DNA of 64,000 bases from Rhodococcus sovatensis (GCF_037327425.1 NZ_CP147846.1:4588001-4652000); one strand, 5' to 3'; positions 52,609 to 62,349 are shown, counted from the stretch's first letter. Program-made: numbers and translations. Notes: generated by a model not told the origin, from the letters alone.

Positions 52609-53259
52609 ATGGGGTTGTTCCGCAAGCGCAAAGGACGTGCCACTCGGAGGGCCGAGGCAAAGGCACTCAAGCACAAGGCGACGCTGGAGGCGAAGCTCGG
52701 TGCGAAGAACGAGCGCAAGCAGCTGAAGTCCATCGCAAAAGCACAGAACAAGCTGAGCACGATCGAGGCGAAGTCGCAGAAGAACGTCGAGAAGGCACAG
52801 ATCGCCACCCTCAAGGCGCAGCAGAAGGCCGCCACGCAGGGATCGATCAACGCAGCCCAGGTTCGTAAGTACATCTCCATCGCGCGTGTCCTGATCCCGG
52901 TACTGACTCCCATCGTCTACCGCGGTGCGGCAGTGCTGCGTAACAAGCTCGACGAGCGCAAAGCCGGCAGGCTCGGCATCAACCCAGCCGAACTCGGCGA
53001 GTACAGCGGCTACGGCGCCAAGCTGTCCGCGCGCATCGCCAGTTCCGAGAAGTCTCTCGCGCAGGTCGCTGCCGCCGGCTCCGACGCCGAGACCGGCAAG
53101 TTCGCCGACGCCATCTCGCAGCGTCTCACCGACCTCGGGACCGCGGTGCGTACGTCCGAGCAGATGCCGCCGGCTCGTCGCAAAGCAGCTCACCACGCCA
53201 TCTCCGCAGAGCTCGACGGCATCGAGGCCGATCTGCTGGCTCGTCTCGGCGTCCGCTGA
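52609..53259 (+). CDS. DUF6474 family protein
   Basis: A 216-residue, very basic, helical protein starting MGLFRKRKGRATRRAEAKALK. The first 80 residues are Lys/Ala/Gln-rich and may form a coiled coil; a short hydrophobic stretch follows (YISIARVLIPVLTPIVYRGA). No catalytic motif. It is followed 15 bp later by a small membrane protein gene, so the two are probably co-transcribed. Confidence 0.8.
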   Translation: MGLFRKRKGRATRRAEAKALKHKATLEAKLGAKNERKQLKSIAKAQNKLSTIEAKSQKNVEKAQIATLKAQQKAATQGSINAAQVRKYISIARVLIPVLTPIVYRGAAVLRNKLDERKAGRLGINPAELGEYSGYGAKLSARIASSEKSLAQVAAAGSDAETGKFADAISQRLTDLGTAVRTSEQMPPARRKAAHHAISAELDGIEADLLARLGVR

Positions 53260-53274
53260 CACCGACCTGACCCC

Positions 53275-53802
53275 ATGACCTCTCCCGCCGCCTCGCTTCG
53301 CGGCGGAGCTGTCGGAGCGTTGACGGTCACCCTGGCCGTCGCCGCCCACGGTGTGGCCGGCGGGGGTTACCCAACGGGGTCGGCGACGGTGTTCCTGCTC
53401 ATCGTCGCTGTCGGCGTCGGTGCGATCGCCTCGATGCCGAGTCCCCGCTCCTGGCGTTCGCAGTTCGCAGCTGTGTCGGGCGGTCTCGTTCTCGGCCAGT
53501 CGGCGTCGCACATCGCCCTTGCCATCGGCAATCCCATCGAGATGATGCACGGGCACTCGATCGTGCCCAGTGCCACCATGATCGGGTTCCACCTCGCGGC
53601 ATCCGCAGCGACCGCGGTCCTCGTCTGCGTCGCCGAGGCCCTGTACGGTCCGATCACGTCGATCGTCCGTGCCGTCCTCGACCCACCACTCCCACTGCCG
53701 GGCATCACCACCGGTCCCTTCTTCGTCGGCATCTCCGAGAAGTCCTCACTCCAGTTCTTCGGTACCTCGATCTCGAGACGTGGCCCACCTGTGTCGGTGT
53801 AA
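53275..53802 (+). CDS. Small membrane protein upstream of the copper cassette
   Basis: A 175-residue protein with about four transmembrane helices and a His-containing loop (EMMHGHSIVPSATMIGFHLAAS). It ends in a soluble tail. It lies 49 bp before ycnI-copC-copD on the same strand. The Met/His-rich loop M-M-H-G-H and the context fit a copper-related role. No family recognised. Confidence 0.75.
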   Translation: MTSPAASLRGGAVGALTVTLAVAAHGVAGGGYPTGSATVFLLIVAVGVGAIASMPSPRSWRSQFAAVSGGLVLGQSASHIALAIGNPIEMMHGHSIVPSATMIGFHLAASAATAVLVCVAEALYGPITSIVRAVLDPPLPLPGITTGPFFVGISEKSSLQFFGTSISRRGPPVSV

Positions 53803-53851
53803 TCCGATCAGTTCTCTGCCACTTCACTTTTCGAGAAAGAACTACTCAAAT

Positions 53852-54514
53852 ATGAACAGCTTCGTTCGTCGTGCCTCCTTCATCGCCGGCACCACATCAT
53901 TGGCGCTCGTTTTCGGCGCCGGCGCCGCATCGGCACACGTGTCGGTGTACGCACCCGGCGCCGAGCAGGGCGGCTACAGCGTCCTTGCCTTCCGCGTTCC
54001 GACCGAATCCGACACCGCGGCGACGTCCTCGGTCAAGGTCGAACTCCCCGGGCTCAATTCGGCCCGCACGCAGCCGATTCCGGGATGGACCTCGACCGTC
54101 GACAAGAACGCCGAGGGCCTCGCCACCGCAGTGACCTGGACTGCAACACCAGGAGCGGAGGTGCTGCCCGGGCAGTTCCAGCAGTTCCTTCTCTCGGCTG
54201 GACCACTGCCCGAGCAGGAATCGGTGAGCTTCCCCGCAACCCAGACCTACAACGACGGCGAAGTCGTCGAATGGAACGAGGAGCCTGCCGCCGACGGCAG
54301 CGAGCCCGAGCATCCGGCCCCGCTGCTGACCCTGACCGCGGCCAGCGCCGAGGCCCACGGCCACGGAGCAGCCACCGTCACCGCTGAAGCCGAGGCACCG
54401 AGCGTCGCAGAATCCGACAACACGGCCCGCTGGATGGCCGGTGTCGCACTGGTTCTCGGCGCACTCGGCGCGGCACTGGGTATCGGCGCAGCCGTTCGAG
54501 GCCGGCGCTCATGA
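53852..54514 (+). CDS. ycnI: YcnI-like (DUF1775) secreted copper protein
   Basis: A 220-residue protein: signal peptide ending ASAHVSVY, so that the mature chain starts with His, the copper ligand of this family. The DUF1775 beta-domain follows (residues 32-170; FRVPTESDT, WNEEP), then a His-containing linker (SAEAHGHGAA) and a C-terminal membrane anchor (AGVALVLGALGAALGIGAAV). It should bind Cu2+ outside the membrane. Its stop overlaps the copC start (ATGA). Confidence 0.92.
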   Translation: MNSFVRRASFIAGTTSLALVFGAGAASAHVSVYAPGAEQGGYSVLAFRVPTESDTAATSSVKVELPGLNSARTQPIPGWTSTVDKNAEGLATAVTWTATPGAEVLPGQFQQFLLSAGPLPEQESVSFPATQTYNDGEVVEWNEEPAADGSEPEHPAPLLTLTAASAEAHGHGAATVTAEAEAPSVAESDNTARWMAGVALVLGALGAALGIGAAVRGRRS

Positions 54515-55041
54515 GGCGAGCCACCTCCCTGAGGGCCGTACTGGTCGCAGTTCTTGCCGCATCGGCGCTTCTGATCGGAGCGCCGATGGCGTCGGCGCAT
54601 TCCGTTGTCACCGGATCGGATCCAGCCGATGGATCTCAGCTCGAAACAGGGCCGACGCAGGTGTCGGTCTCGTTCAACGAGGTACCTCAGTCGCAGTTCG
54701 CCACACTCAACGTCGTCGGCCCCGACGGCAATCTGTGGTCGAAAGGTGACCCTCGGATCGAAGGTCAGAGCATCGTCGTCGACGTCGGGGAACTCGGACC
54801 CGCGGGCGACTACACCATCGCCTACCGCGTGACGTCGGCTGACGGACATCCCATCAGCGGCACACTCGGATTCACGTTGACCACAGCGGGATCCGGCTCT
54901 CCGGGAGCACCGGCCGACGCGTCGGCCGCGACCGACTCGGAGGACGGTGGCGGCATTCCTCTGTGGCCGTTCCTCGTTGCAGGCGGACTCGTCTTCGGCG
55001 GCGGCCTGGCCTTCGCGTTGCGTAAGCCGAAGGAGCAGTAG
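54511..55041 (+). CDS. copC: CopC copper-resistance protein
   Basis: A 176-residue protein: signal peptide ending ASAHSVV, with His as the mature N-terminus (Cu2+ ligand), then the CopC beta-barrel (DPADGSQLETGPTQVSVSFNE; YRVTSADGHPISGTLGFTL with the second His). A C-terminal membrane anchor follows a short linker. It is a copper carrier in the cell envelope. It is coupled to ycnI before it and followed by copD after 6 bp. Confidence 0.93.
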   Translation: MRRATSLRAVLVAVLAASALLIGAPMASAHSVVTGSDPADGSQLETGPTQVSVSFNEVPQSQFATLNVVGPDGNLWSKGDPRIEGQSIVVDVGELGPAGDYTIAYRVTSADGHPISGTLGFTLTTAGSGSPGAPADASAATDSEDGGGIPLWPFLVAGGLVFGGGLAFALRKPKEQ

Positions 55042-55047
55042 CTGACC

Positions 55048-55968
55048 GTGCTTCGCCGGTGGTGGGTACTCACCGCCGGCGTGACGGGCATCGCCGGGGT
55101 CGGCGTGGCGTGGCTGCTCGCCCGCCCCGAAGGCCCCGATCCGTCGTCTCTGCTGCGTGTGATCGCGGACTGCCTCGGGGCAACGGCCCTGGGGCTCGGG
55201 CTGCTGCGAACCGACCTGTTTCCAGCGCGGAGCAGACCACCTGTCTGGCGCAGCGCGGCATCGGTCGCAGGTGCGTGGACGGCCGTCGAGGCCGCACTGC
55301 TCGTCGTGTCCGCTGCCGAATCGTTCGGCGCAGGCATCGATCGATTGTCGATGTCCTCGTTCGGCACATATCTGACCGAGATCACCGTCGGGCAGCTCGG
55401 TCTGGTGACCATGCTCTGCACCGCGGCAGCGTGCCTGTACGCGCTGTGGGCCTATCGAACCGGTTCCGACGCGTCGCCTATTCCGGTTGTCGTGCTGGCC
55501 GTCGTTGCCCTTGTGGCCCGCCCGATCACCGGGCACATGTCCCAGCAGCTGTTCGGCGCACTGTTCGTCTCCATCCACTCCGTTGCGGCCGCGGTCTGGC
55601 TCGGCGTACTCGCCGCACTGGCGCTGACCGTACGCAACAAGGGCGCATGGGCTGCGATGCTGCCGGTGTACTCCCGGCTTGCCTGGTGGTCGGTGTGGAT
55701 CCTCGCAGCGAGCGGAGCCGTCAACGCGGCCGTGAAGGTCGGTGGTCTCTTCGGGCTGCTCGACACCGGCTACGGGCGGATCGTGCTCGCGAAGACCGTG
55801 ATGCTCGTGATCCTTGTACTGATCGCCCGACGCCTACGCGCAACCTGGCTCGTCTCGGTGGCAGCGCATCGAACGAAGGCGGACGAGTCGATCGTTCGGG
55901 CGGCCGTGGATGTGTGCATACTCACGTCGGTGTTCGGACTCGCCGCGGCGCTGGCCACTACTGCCTGA
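55048..55968 (+). CDS. copD: CopD-like copper-import membrane protein
   Basis: A 306-residue integral membrane protein with about eight helices; GTG start. The CopD-type region includes SIHSVAAAVWLGVLAALALTV (His/Trp-containing helix) and RLAWWSVWILAASGAVNA. With CopC it would move copper into the cytoplasm, perhaps for cuproenzymes. It is the third gene of the ycnI-copC-copD cassette. Confidence 0.92.
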   Translation: MLRRWWVLTAGVTGIAGVGVAWLLARPEGPDPSSLLRVIADCLGATALGLGLLRTDLFPARSRPPVWRSAASVAGAWTAVEAALLVVSAAESFGAGIDRLSMSSFGTYLTEITVGQLGLVTMLCTAAACLYALWAYRTGSDASPIPVVVLAVVALVARPITGHMSQQLFGALFVSIHSVAAAVWLGVLAALALTVRNKGAWAAMLPVYSRLAWWSVWILAASGAVNAAVKVGGLFGLLDTGYGRIVLAKTVMLVILVLIARRLRATWLVSVAAHRTKADESIVRAAVDVCILTSVFGLAAALATTA

Positions 55969-56072
55969 CGGTCGACGTTCACTCAGTCGCTACGCTGCGT
56001 TGTCCGAAGAGTCCGAAGGATGTCGTCTGCGGCGGCGACGATCACGCTTCCGACGTTCTTCAGGAGACACCC

Positions 56073-57101
56073 GTGAACAGCTTCCGCCGCCCAGTCGTGG
56101 GCGCAGTCGTATCGATCGCCGTAATCGTCGGTCTGTCAGCATGTTCCGAGCCGGCGGAGCCTGCCACATCCGGTTCCAGCGACGACACAGGCGGCACGTT
56201 GACCGTATACACCTCCGAACCGCAGGCCAAGATCGATGCTCTCAACGCCGAGTTCACGGCCGCGAACCCCGGCATCGACGTTCAGGTCTACCGCGCGGGA
56301 ACGGGAGATCTCAACGCGCGCATCGCATCGGAGCGTGAGACCGGCACGATCGGCGCCGACGTCCTGCTCGCCGCAGACGCGCCGACATTCGAGGGATACA
56401 AGGACGAGAACCTCCTGCTTCAGTACACCCCCGCGGATGCCTCGGCGTTGAATCCGAACGTCGTCGACCCCGACGGCTACTACGTCGGCACCCGCATCAT
56501 CCCGACGGTCATCGCATACAACACCCAGGCAGTCACGCAGCCGCCGACGTCGTGGCAAGACCTTGCAGACCCGAAGTACAAGAGCCAGATCACCCTTCCG
56601 AATCCCGATGTTTCCGGTGCTGCCGCTTTCAACACCGCAGTGTGGCTCGGTGAAGACGCGCTCGGCGAGCCGTGGCTGGAGGCGCTCGCGGCCAACGAAC
56701 CGGTGGTCGCCGAGAGCAACGGACCCGTCGGGCAGTCCGTTGCGGCAGGGACGCAACCGATCGGAATCGTCGTCGACTACCTCGTGCGTGAGCTGGCCGA
56801 GAAGGGATCGCCGATCGCGTTGGAGTACCCGACAGACGGCGTTCCGTACATCTCACAGCCTGCCGGGATCTTCCAGGACGCGGCCAACCAGGACGCCGCG
56901 AAGAAGTACGTCGATTTCCTGGTGAGCAAGCGCGGTCAGGAAATCGCCGTGCAGCAGCAATATCTCCCGGTGCGTGGCGACGTCGGAACTCCAATCGGTG
57001 CACCGGCTCTCGCCGATCTGAAACTGCTCAACCCTGATCTCGCCGAGATCAGCGCGTCCCAGCCCGACGCTGTGAAGAGGTTCAACGAGCTTGTCGGCTA
57101 G
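56073..57101 (+). CDS. Iron(III) ABC transporter substrate-binding lipoprotein (FbpA-like)
   Basis: A 342-residue lipoprotein (GTG start, AGGAG site, lipobox LSAC near 22-25). The mature part has the Fbp/FutA-type pattern TLTVYTSEPQAKIDALNAEFTAANPGIDV at the start and GYYVGTRIIPTVIAYNTQ in the middle. It binds ferric iron outside the membrane. It is followed by the permease (11-bp overlap) and the ATPase, a complete importer. No iron box was seen upstream. Confidence 0.9.
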   Translation: MNSFRRPVVGAVVSIAVIVGLSACSEPAEPATSGSSDDTGGTLTVYTSEPQAKIDALNAEFTAANPGIDVQVYRAGTGDLNARIASERETGTIGADVLLAADAPTFEGYKDENLLLQYTPADASALNPNVVDPDGYYVGTRIIPTVIAYNTQAVTQPPTSWQDLADPKYKSQITLPNPDVSGAAAFNTAVWLGEDALGEPWLEALAANEPVVAESNGPVGQSVAAGTQPIGIVVDYLVRELAEKGSPIALEYPTDGVPYISQPAGIFQDAANQDAAKKYVDFLVSKRGQEIAVQQQYLPVRGDVGTPIGAPALADLKLLNPDLAEISASQPDAVKRFNELVG

Positions 57102-58725
57102 GTTCACACTCAACGGTCTGGCCGGTATCCGGATCGCTCTGTGGCTGGCGGTCGGGGCCGTCGTACTCGTCCCGATCGCCGCAGTCGTCTCGATCGGCCT
57201 CGGCGGCAACCATATACAGGAACTTCTCGACGCCGGAATCGTCGACGCCGCGGTCAACAGTCTCGTCTCGGCCGGCGCGTCGGCCTTCTTCGCCGTCGTG
57301 GCGGCAGTAGCCATGGTGCTCGTCCTCGATCGGACCGACCTTCCCGGCCGAACCGCACTTCGGCTGATCCTGTTGAGCCCGTTGTTGATTCCACCGTTCG
57401 TCGGCGCTATCGCGTGGACCGGCCTGCTCGGACCCAGCGGGGTGATCAACAAGTTCTGGACGAGCCGCGTCGGCGCACCGTTGTGGGACATCTACGGCGG
57501 AGACGGAGTGATCTTCCTGCTGACGATCCATTCGTACCCGCTGGCGTACCTCATCATGGCAGCAGCCGCACGACGCATCCCCGGCGATCTGGAAGAGGCT
57601 GCGCGAATGGCAGGTGCGAGCCCGAGGCGCGCACTGACCGACGTGACGCTACCGCTGCTCCGGACCGCCGGGGTGGCGTCGTTCACGTTGGTCGCGGTGT
57701 CGAACCTCGCTGATTTCGGAATCCCTGCTCTGGTAGGTCTACCCGATCGCTACGTCACTCTGTCGACGATGGTGTACCGATTCATCCAGTCCGGCACCGT
57801 GGCGAAACCTCTCGAGGTGGTCTCGACTATCGGGATCGTGCTGTTGCTCCTGGCGGTGGCGGCTGTCGCCGTCGACCGGTTGCTGTCGCGGCGAGCCTCC
57901 CACATCGACGGCCCGACGACTGCGACCCAGCGGATCACTCTGGGCCGCAGTCACATTCCAGCGGCTGCCGCGGCATGGCTCCTCGCACTTGCAGTGACTG
58001 CGCTGCCGATCCTGGCGCTGGCAACCCAGGCACTACTACCCGCCCCTGGCGTTCCCTTCACATGGGACAACCTGACGCTCGACAGCATCATCGGGGCCGT
58101 CACTGCGCCAGGAACCCTGGTAGGGATCCAGAATTCAGTATTTCTCGCGCTCGGTGCCGCGGTGATCTGCGGCCTGGTGGGGTTGGCGCTGGCAGTGCTC
58201 ACGACCCGAACGAAGTCCTGCGACAACGTCGGCCTCGACCTGGTGGCGATGCTGCCCCAAGCCATCCCGGGACTGGTCATCGCGGTCGGCTGGTTGATCG
58301 TCGGACGCTACACCGGGCTGTTCGATACACGGTGGGTCATCCTGTGCGCCTACGTCATGGCGTTTCTGGCGATCGTGGTGCAGGCGGTGCGAGCACCGCT
58401 GCGCGCGACACCCATCGCATTCGAGGAGGTAGCCCGGTCCTCGGGCGCGTCCCCGATTCGCGCACTGTACGACGTGTCGTGGAAGTTGGCCGTTCCCGCT
58501 GCCGTGACCGGTGGTGTACTGGTGGCGTTGACCGCTGTGCGCGAGCTGACCATGTCGGTTCTGTTGGTAGCACCGGGAACACAGACGCTCGGTGTGTCGA
58601 TCTTCAACCTGCAACAGGCGGGCGACTACAACGCCGCGGCCGCGCTGTCGCTACTCGTCGCGCTCGTCGGAATCGCGGGACTCGGTCTCGTCGCGGGTGT
58701 CACCGACCGAAAGAAGGTCCCCTGA
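57091..58725 (+). CDS. Iron ABC transporter permease (FbpB-like, fused two-domain)
   Basis: A 544-residue membrane protein with about 12 helices, made of two ABC permease halves fused in one chain. Each half carries an EAA loop that contacts the ATPase: LEEAARMAGASPRRAL near 165 and FEEVARSSGASPIRAL near 445. A TTG codon at 57091 is the likely start; it overlaps the FbpA-like gene by 11 bp. The stop overlaps the ATPase start by 1 bp. Confidence 0.9.
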   Translation: MSARFTLNGLAGIRIALWLAVGAVVLVPIAAVVSIGLGGNHIQELLDAGIVDAAVNSLVSAGASAFFAVVAAVAMVLVLDRTDLPGRTALRLILLSPLLIPPFVGAIAWTGLLGPSGVINKFWTSRVGAPLWDIYGGDGVIFLLTIHSYPLAYLIMAAAARRIPGDLEEAARMAGASPRRALTDVTLPLLRTAGVASFTLVAVSNLADFGIPALVGLPDRYVTLSTMVYRFIQSGTVAKPLEVVSTIGIVLLLLAVAAVAVDRLLSRRASHIDGPTTATQRITLGRSHIPAAAAAWLLALAVTALPILALATQALLPAPGVPFTWDNLTLDSIIGAVTAPGTLVGIQNSVFLALGAAVICGLVGLALAVLTTRTKSCDNVGLDLVAMLPQAIPGLVIAVGWLIVGRYTGLFDTRWVILCAYVMAFLAIVVQAVRAPLRATPIAFEEVARSSGASPIRALYDVSWKLAVPAAVTGGVLVALTAVRELTMSVLLVAPGTQTLGVSIFNLQQAGDYNAAAALSLLVALVGIAGLGLVAGVTDRKKVP

Positions 58726-59792
58726 TGTCCGCCATTTCGCTCGACTCCATCCATCTCGACTATCCCGGAGGCGCTGTCGGACTGCGCGGCATCGATCTGC
58801 ACGTCGCCGACGGTGAATTTCTCGCTCTCGTCGGACCGTCGGGGTCGGGCAAGACGACGCTCCTGCGCACCGTCGCCGGATTCCTGGAGCCGACGTCGGG
58901 CACGGTGACCATCGGGAACGATGTGGTTGCTGGAGCGGGACGTTCGCTGGCGCCGGAGCATCGGGGGCTCGGGATGGTGTTCCAGCAACATGCACTGTGG
59001 CCGCATCGCAGCGTCGGGAAGAACGTGTCGTACCCGCTCGAACTTGCTGGTGTCTCGCGCGGGGAGCGCCGCACACGCGTCGCCGACGTTCTCGAGCTGG
59101 TCGGCCTTCCTGGGCTCGAGTCTCGAAACCCGGCGACTCTGTCCGGCGGCCAGCGGCAACGCGTCGCACTCGCTCGCGCGTTGGTGAGGTCTCCGCGGGC
59201 GTTGTTGCTCGATGAGGCGCTGTCGGCGTTGGACGAGCCGTTGCGCGACCGGCTGCGGTTGGAATTGCGTTCCCTGACGCGTGCTGCCGGGCTGACGGTG
59301 GTCCATGTGACGCACGACCGGTCGGAAGCCTTGGCACTCGCCGATCGCGTAGCGATTCTCGACGGCGGAGCCATCGCGCAGATCGGTACCCCGGAGGAGC
59401 TGGTCACGCGTCCGGCGTCCGCGTTCGTGGCGCAATTTCTGTCCGACGCCAACGTGATCGACGGCGTCGTCGACGGTGGCCTGTTCCGTGCCGAGGAGCA
59501 TCCGCTGACCGTGCCCGTCGACATCATCGACAATGCCAGTGAAGGCCGGGGAACGCTGTCGATCCTGCCTGCCGATATCTCGCTCGGTTCAGGTTCGGAT
59601 GCCGGCAGCGGTTCCGATGCCGACGGCGGGGTCGTGACGTCCTCGCTCTTCGGACGCGAGAGCAGCGACGTCGTCGTCTCCTCGCACGGTGTCTCGTTCC
59701 GATGCGCGGTGCGTGGGCCACGGCCGTCGGTCGGCGAGAGCGTCACCATCACCATCGGGCGGGGGATCTTCGATCGGGTGGTCAGGGACTGA
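58725..59792 (+). CDS. Iron ABC transporter ATP-binding protein (FbpC-like)
   Basis: A 355-residue ATPase. Walker A is GPSGSGKTT (near 37), the signature is LSGGQRQRVALARAL, and Walker B is ALLLDEALSALD. Residues from about 250 form a TOBE-like C-terminal part interrupted by a Gly/Ser/Asp repeat (GSGSDAGSGSDADGG). The stop of the permease and the ATG share an A (TGATG). It completes the FbpABC-type operon. Confidence 0.92.
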   Translation: MSAISLDSIHLDYPGGAVGLRGIDLHVADGEFLALVGPSGSGKTTLLRTVAGFLEPTSGTVTIGNDVVAGAGRSLAPEHRGLGMVFQQHALWPHRSVGKNVSYPLELAGVSRGERRTRVADVLELVGLPGLESRNPATLSGGQRQRVALARALVRSPRALLLDEALSALDEPLRDRLRLELRSLTRAAGLTVVHVTHDRSEALALADRVAILDGGAIAQIGTPEELVTRPASAFVAQFLSDANVIDGVVDGGLFRAEEHPLTVPVDIIDNASEGRGTLSILPADISLGSGSDAGSGSDADGGVVTSSLFGRESSDVVVSSHGVSFRCAVRGPRPSVGESVTITIGRGIFDRVVRD

Positions 59793-59826
59793 CTCCGCTG
59801 CTCGTAGGTCATGTGACCCACGAGAT

Positions 59827-59847
59827 AGGTAAAATAGTTGTTTACCT
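59827..59847. promoter_or_regulatory. Candidate MarR operator
   Basis: AGGTAAA-ATAGTTG-TTTACCT, a perfect 7-bp inverted repeat, sits in an unusually AT-rich region 60 bp before the marR-like start. It fits autoregulation of the marR-MFS operon. Confidence 0.6.
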
Positions 59848-59906
59848 CATCTATTTATCTATATGGTTGCGGACAGCAAGTAATTGTCCCAACCGTTGGA
59901 GCACTC

Positions 59907-60380
59907 ATGGCAGTAAGAACAACCACCGCCGAAGCGCTGGTCGAAGAGGTCTTTCTCTTCGGACGTGCGCTCAAGCGGGCCGTGACCACCGGAGATGAGG
60001 CTTCACCGCTGCCGCAGGCGCTGACCGGAGTACTGGCCATCCTCGCGACCGAGGGTGAATGCAGACAGACCGACCTCGCCAACAGGCTCTGCGTCAGCCA
60101 GTCCGCCCTCAGCCGGCAGATCGCAGACCTCGTGGACCTCGGCTACATCGATCGGACCCCCGACCCTGACGACAAGCGTGCATCGCGAGTTCGCGTCTCG
60201 TCCGAAGGCGGGGAAAAGCTCAGGGTCATCTGGGACCTTCGCGCGAATCGACTGCGCGAGATGTTGAGCGAATGGAGCGAGACGGAAGCACTTGCCGCGC
60301 TCGACTCCATCCAGAAGCTCAACAGCACATTCAACGAAGACGCGCACGACACCGCGCACTTGAAACTGATTGCGAGATAA
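59907..60380 (+). CDS. MarR-family transcriptional regulator
   Basis: A 157-residue winged-helix protein. The DNA-binding part is TDLANRLCVSQSALSRQIADLVDLGYIDRTPDPDDKRASRVRVSSEG (residues about 57-103), flanked by dimerising helices. ATG 59907 with GGAG upstream is preferred over the longer frame. It is followed 4 bp later by an MFS exporter, the usual pair, so its ligand is probably a drug-like exporter substrate. A palindrome upstream is its likely operator. Confidence 0.92.
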   Translation: MAVRTTTAEALVEEVFLFGRALKRAVTTGDEASPLPQALTGVLAILATEGECRQTDLANRLCVSQSALSRQIADLVDLGYIDRTPDPDDKRASRVRVSSEGGEKLRVIWDLRANRLREMLSEWSETEALAALDSIQKLNSTFNEDAHDTAHLKLIAR

Positions 60381-60384
60381 GACA

Positions 60385-62343
60385 ATGTCAACCACCGAAG
60401 CTCCGCCGAATATTCAACAGGCCGATCCCGACGCCATGTCCCACCGGCAGATCCTCGAAGCCCTCACCGGCCTGCTCGCCGCGCTGTTCACTGCGCTGCT
60501 GAGCACCACGATCGTGTCGACGGCATTGCCCACCATCATCGGTGACCTCCAGGGATCACAGACCGCATACGCCTGGGTCATCACCACCGCATTGCTCGCC
60601 AACGCGGCATCGACGCCCATCTGGGGCAAGCTCGCCGACCTGTTCAACAAGAAGGTCCTCGTTCAGAGCGCGATCCTCATCTTCGTCGCGGGATCGCTGA
60701 TTGCCGGCTTCGCCCACAACGTCCCGGTACTGCTGGCCGCGCGCGTCGTCCAGGGCATCGGCATGGGTGGCCTGACGGCACTCGTCATCGCCATCATCGG
60801 CACGATCGTCTCACCACGTGATCGTGGTCGTTACTCCGGCTACACCGGCGCAGTCATGGCCGTGTCGATGTCCGGTGGACCGATCCTCGGCGGCGTCATC
60901 GTCGACAGCCCGCTGGGATGGCGCTGGTGCTTCTTCGTGTGCGTTCCGTTGGCCGTCGTCGCCCTCGGACTGCTGCAGAAGACACTCCACATCAAGACCG
61001 ATCGCAAAGAGAACGTCTCCATCGACTGGCTCGGCGCGCTGCTGCTGACCGCCGGCGTGTCCGTTCTGCTGGTGTGGGTTTCGTTCGCAGGCAAGGCCGA
61101 CTACTACGCGTGGCTCTCGCGCGAAACGGCATACCTCGTCGGCGGCGGCGTACTGCTTCTCGTCCTCACCGTCATCGTCGAGGCTCGGCACAAGTCGCCG
61201 ATCATCCCGCTGAAGATCGTCACCGAGCGTACGACCGGCCTGGCCATCATTGCGTCCATCGCAGTCGGTGTCGGCCTGTTCGGAGCCACCACCTTCCTCG
61301 GCCAGTACTTCCAGACCGCGCGCGGATACTCCCCCACCGAAGCCGGATTGCTGTCCATCCCACTGGTATTCGGCATGCTCGTCGCATCGGTCGGATCGGG
61401 TCAGCTCATCACCAAGTTCGGAAAGTGGAAGCCGTTCATCGTGACCGGATCGATGCTGCTTGTCATCGGATTCCTGCTGCTGGGAACGATCGACCACGCA
61501 ACGAGCCTGTGGACCGTCGGCATCTTCATCACCATCGTCGGCCTCGGAACCGGCATGCTGATGCAGAACCTCGTCCTCGCAGTGCAGAACACGGTCAGCG
61601 TGCACAACATCGGTGCAGCATCGTCGACGGTCGCATTCTTCCGCACCTTCGGTGGCGCGATCGGCGTCTCGGTTCTGGGATCACTCCTCGCAACCCGCGT
61701 TGCCGACAAGTCCGCAGCGGGCCTCGCCGAGCTGGGCGTCAACAGTGCGGGAGGCGGCAGCGGATCGCTCGACCTGTCCTCGCTCCCCGCACCCGTCCTC
61801 ACGGTCATCCGCACCGCATATGGTGACGCCACGGGACGCATCTTCCTCATCGCAGGATTCGTCGCCATCGTCACGCTCATCGCAGTGGTCTTCATCCCGA
61901 ACCGCCCTCTGCGCAAGACGATCGACTTCGCTCAGGCTCCTGCCGAAGGCGAACAGGCCGCCGAGATCCCGTCGTTCGGCAAAGACCGCGAGTACGTTGC
62001 GGCCGAGCTGGACGAGCCGAAGAAGGTTGTCGGCCGGCACGAAGCACCTGCAGGTTCGGCTCCCTTCGAAGGACTCAGCACCGACGCACGCGATCGACTG
62101 CTGAACCTCCTCCTGCCGGAGCCGAAGGACACCCTCGAAGCACTCGACCAAGCGGAAGCCATCCGCAGCGAGGTCGTCGCGCTCCAACACGAACTCGACG
62201 CCAAGATGCTCGACTTCGACGCAGTGTGCGAGCGGCTCCGGCGGCTCGGGCTCAGCGAAAACCAGATCGCTCGGGTGCTCGGTGACGCGCACGTTCCCGA
62301 TCCGCACCAGCAGTTCGTGAACTCGGGCCTCAACGTGAACTAG
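60385..62343 (+). CDS. MFS multidrug exporter (DHA2, 14-TMS) with C-terminal extension
   Basis: A 652-residue transporter with 14 predicted helices (residues about 30-520). Typical parts are LSTTIVSTALPTIIGDL (motif D1-like), WGKLADLFNKK (motif A) and GPILGGVI (motif C). After the last helix there is a cytoplasmic tail of about 130 residues, mainly charged helices (LDQAEAIRSEVVALQHELDAKMLDFDAVCERL), not usual for EmrB-type proteins. It expels organic compounds with H+ exchange. It is controlled by the marR gene before it. Confidence 0.93.
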   Translation: MSTTEAPPNIQQADPDAMSHRQILEALTGLLAALFTALLSTTIVSTALPTIIGDLQGSQTAYAWVITTALLANAASTPIWGKLADLFNKKVLVQSAILIFVAGSLIAGFAHNVPVLLAARVVQGIGMGGLTALVIAIIGTIVSPRDRGRYSGYTGAVMAVSMSGGPILGGVIVDSPLGWRWCFFVCVPLAVVALGLLQKTLHIKTDRKENVSIDWLGALLLTAGVSVLLVWVSFAGKADYYAWLSRETAYLVGGGVLLLVLTVIVEARHKSPIIPLKIVTERTTGLAIIASIAVGVGLFGATTFLGQYFQTARGYSPTEAGLLSIPLVFGMLVASVGSGQLITKFGKWKPFIVTGSMLLVIGFLLLGTIDHATSLWTVGIFITIVGLGTGMLMQNLVLAVQNTVSVHNIGAASSTVAFFRTFGGAIGVSVLGSLLATRVADKSAAGLAELGVNSAGGGSGSLDLSSLPAPVLTVIRTAYGDATGRIFLIAGFVAIVTLIAVVFIPNRPLRKTIDFAQAPAEGEQAAEIPSFGKDREYVAAELDEPKKVVGRHEAPAGSAPFEGLSTDARDRLLNLLLPEPKDTLEALDQAEAIRSEVVALQHELDAKMLDFDAVCERLRRLGLSENQIARVLGDAHVPDPHQQFVNSGLNVN

Positions 62344-62349
62344 GTCCGC

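Noticed and set aside
55059..57101. 680-residue frame running from copD into the iron-binding protein
   Set aside because: Only the part from GTG 56073 has a signal peptide, lipobox and family motifs; the rest is an Arg-rich shadow of copD.
57975..58724. Upstream extension of the iron ABC ATPase frame
   Set aside because: It overlaps the well-supported permease and is Arg/Gly-rich; the ATPase starts at ATG 58725.
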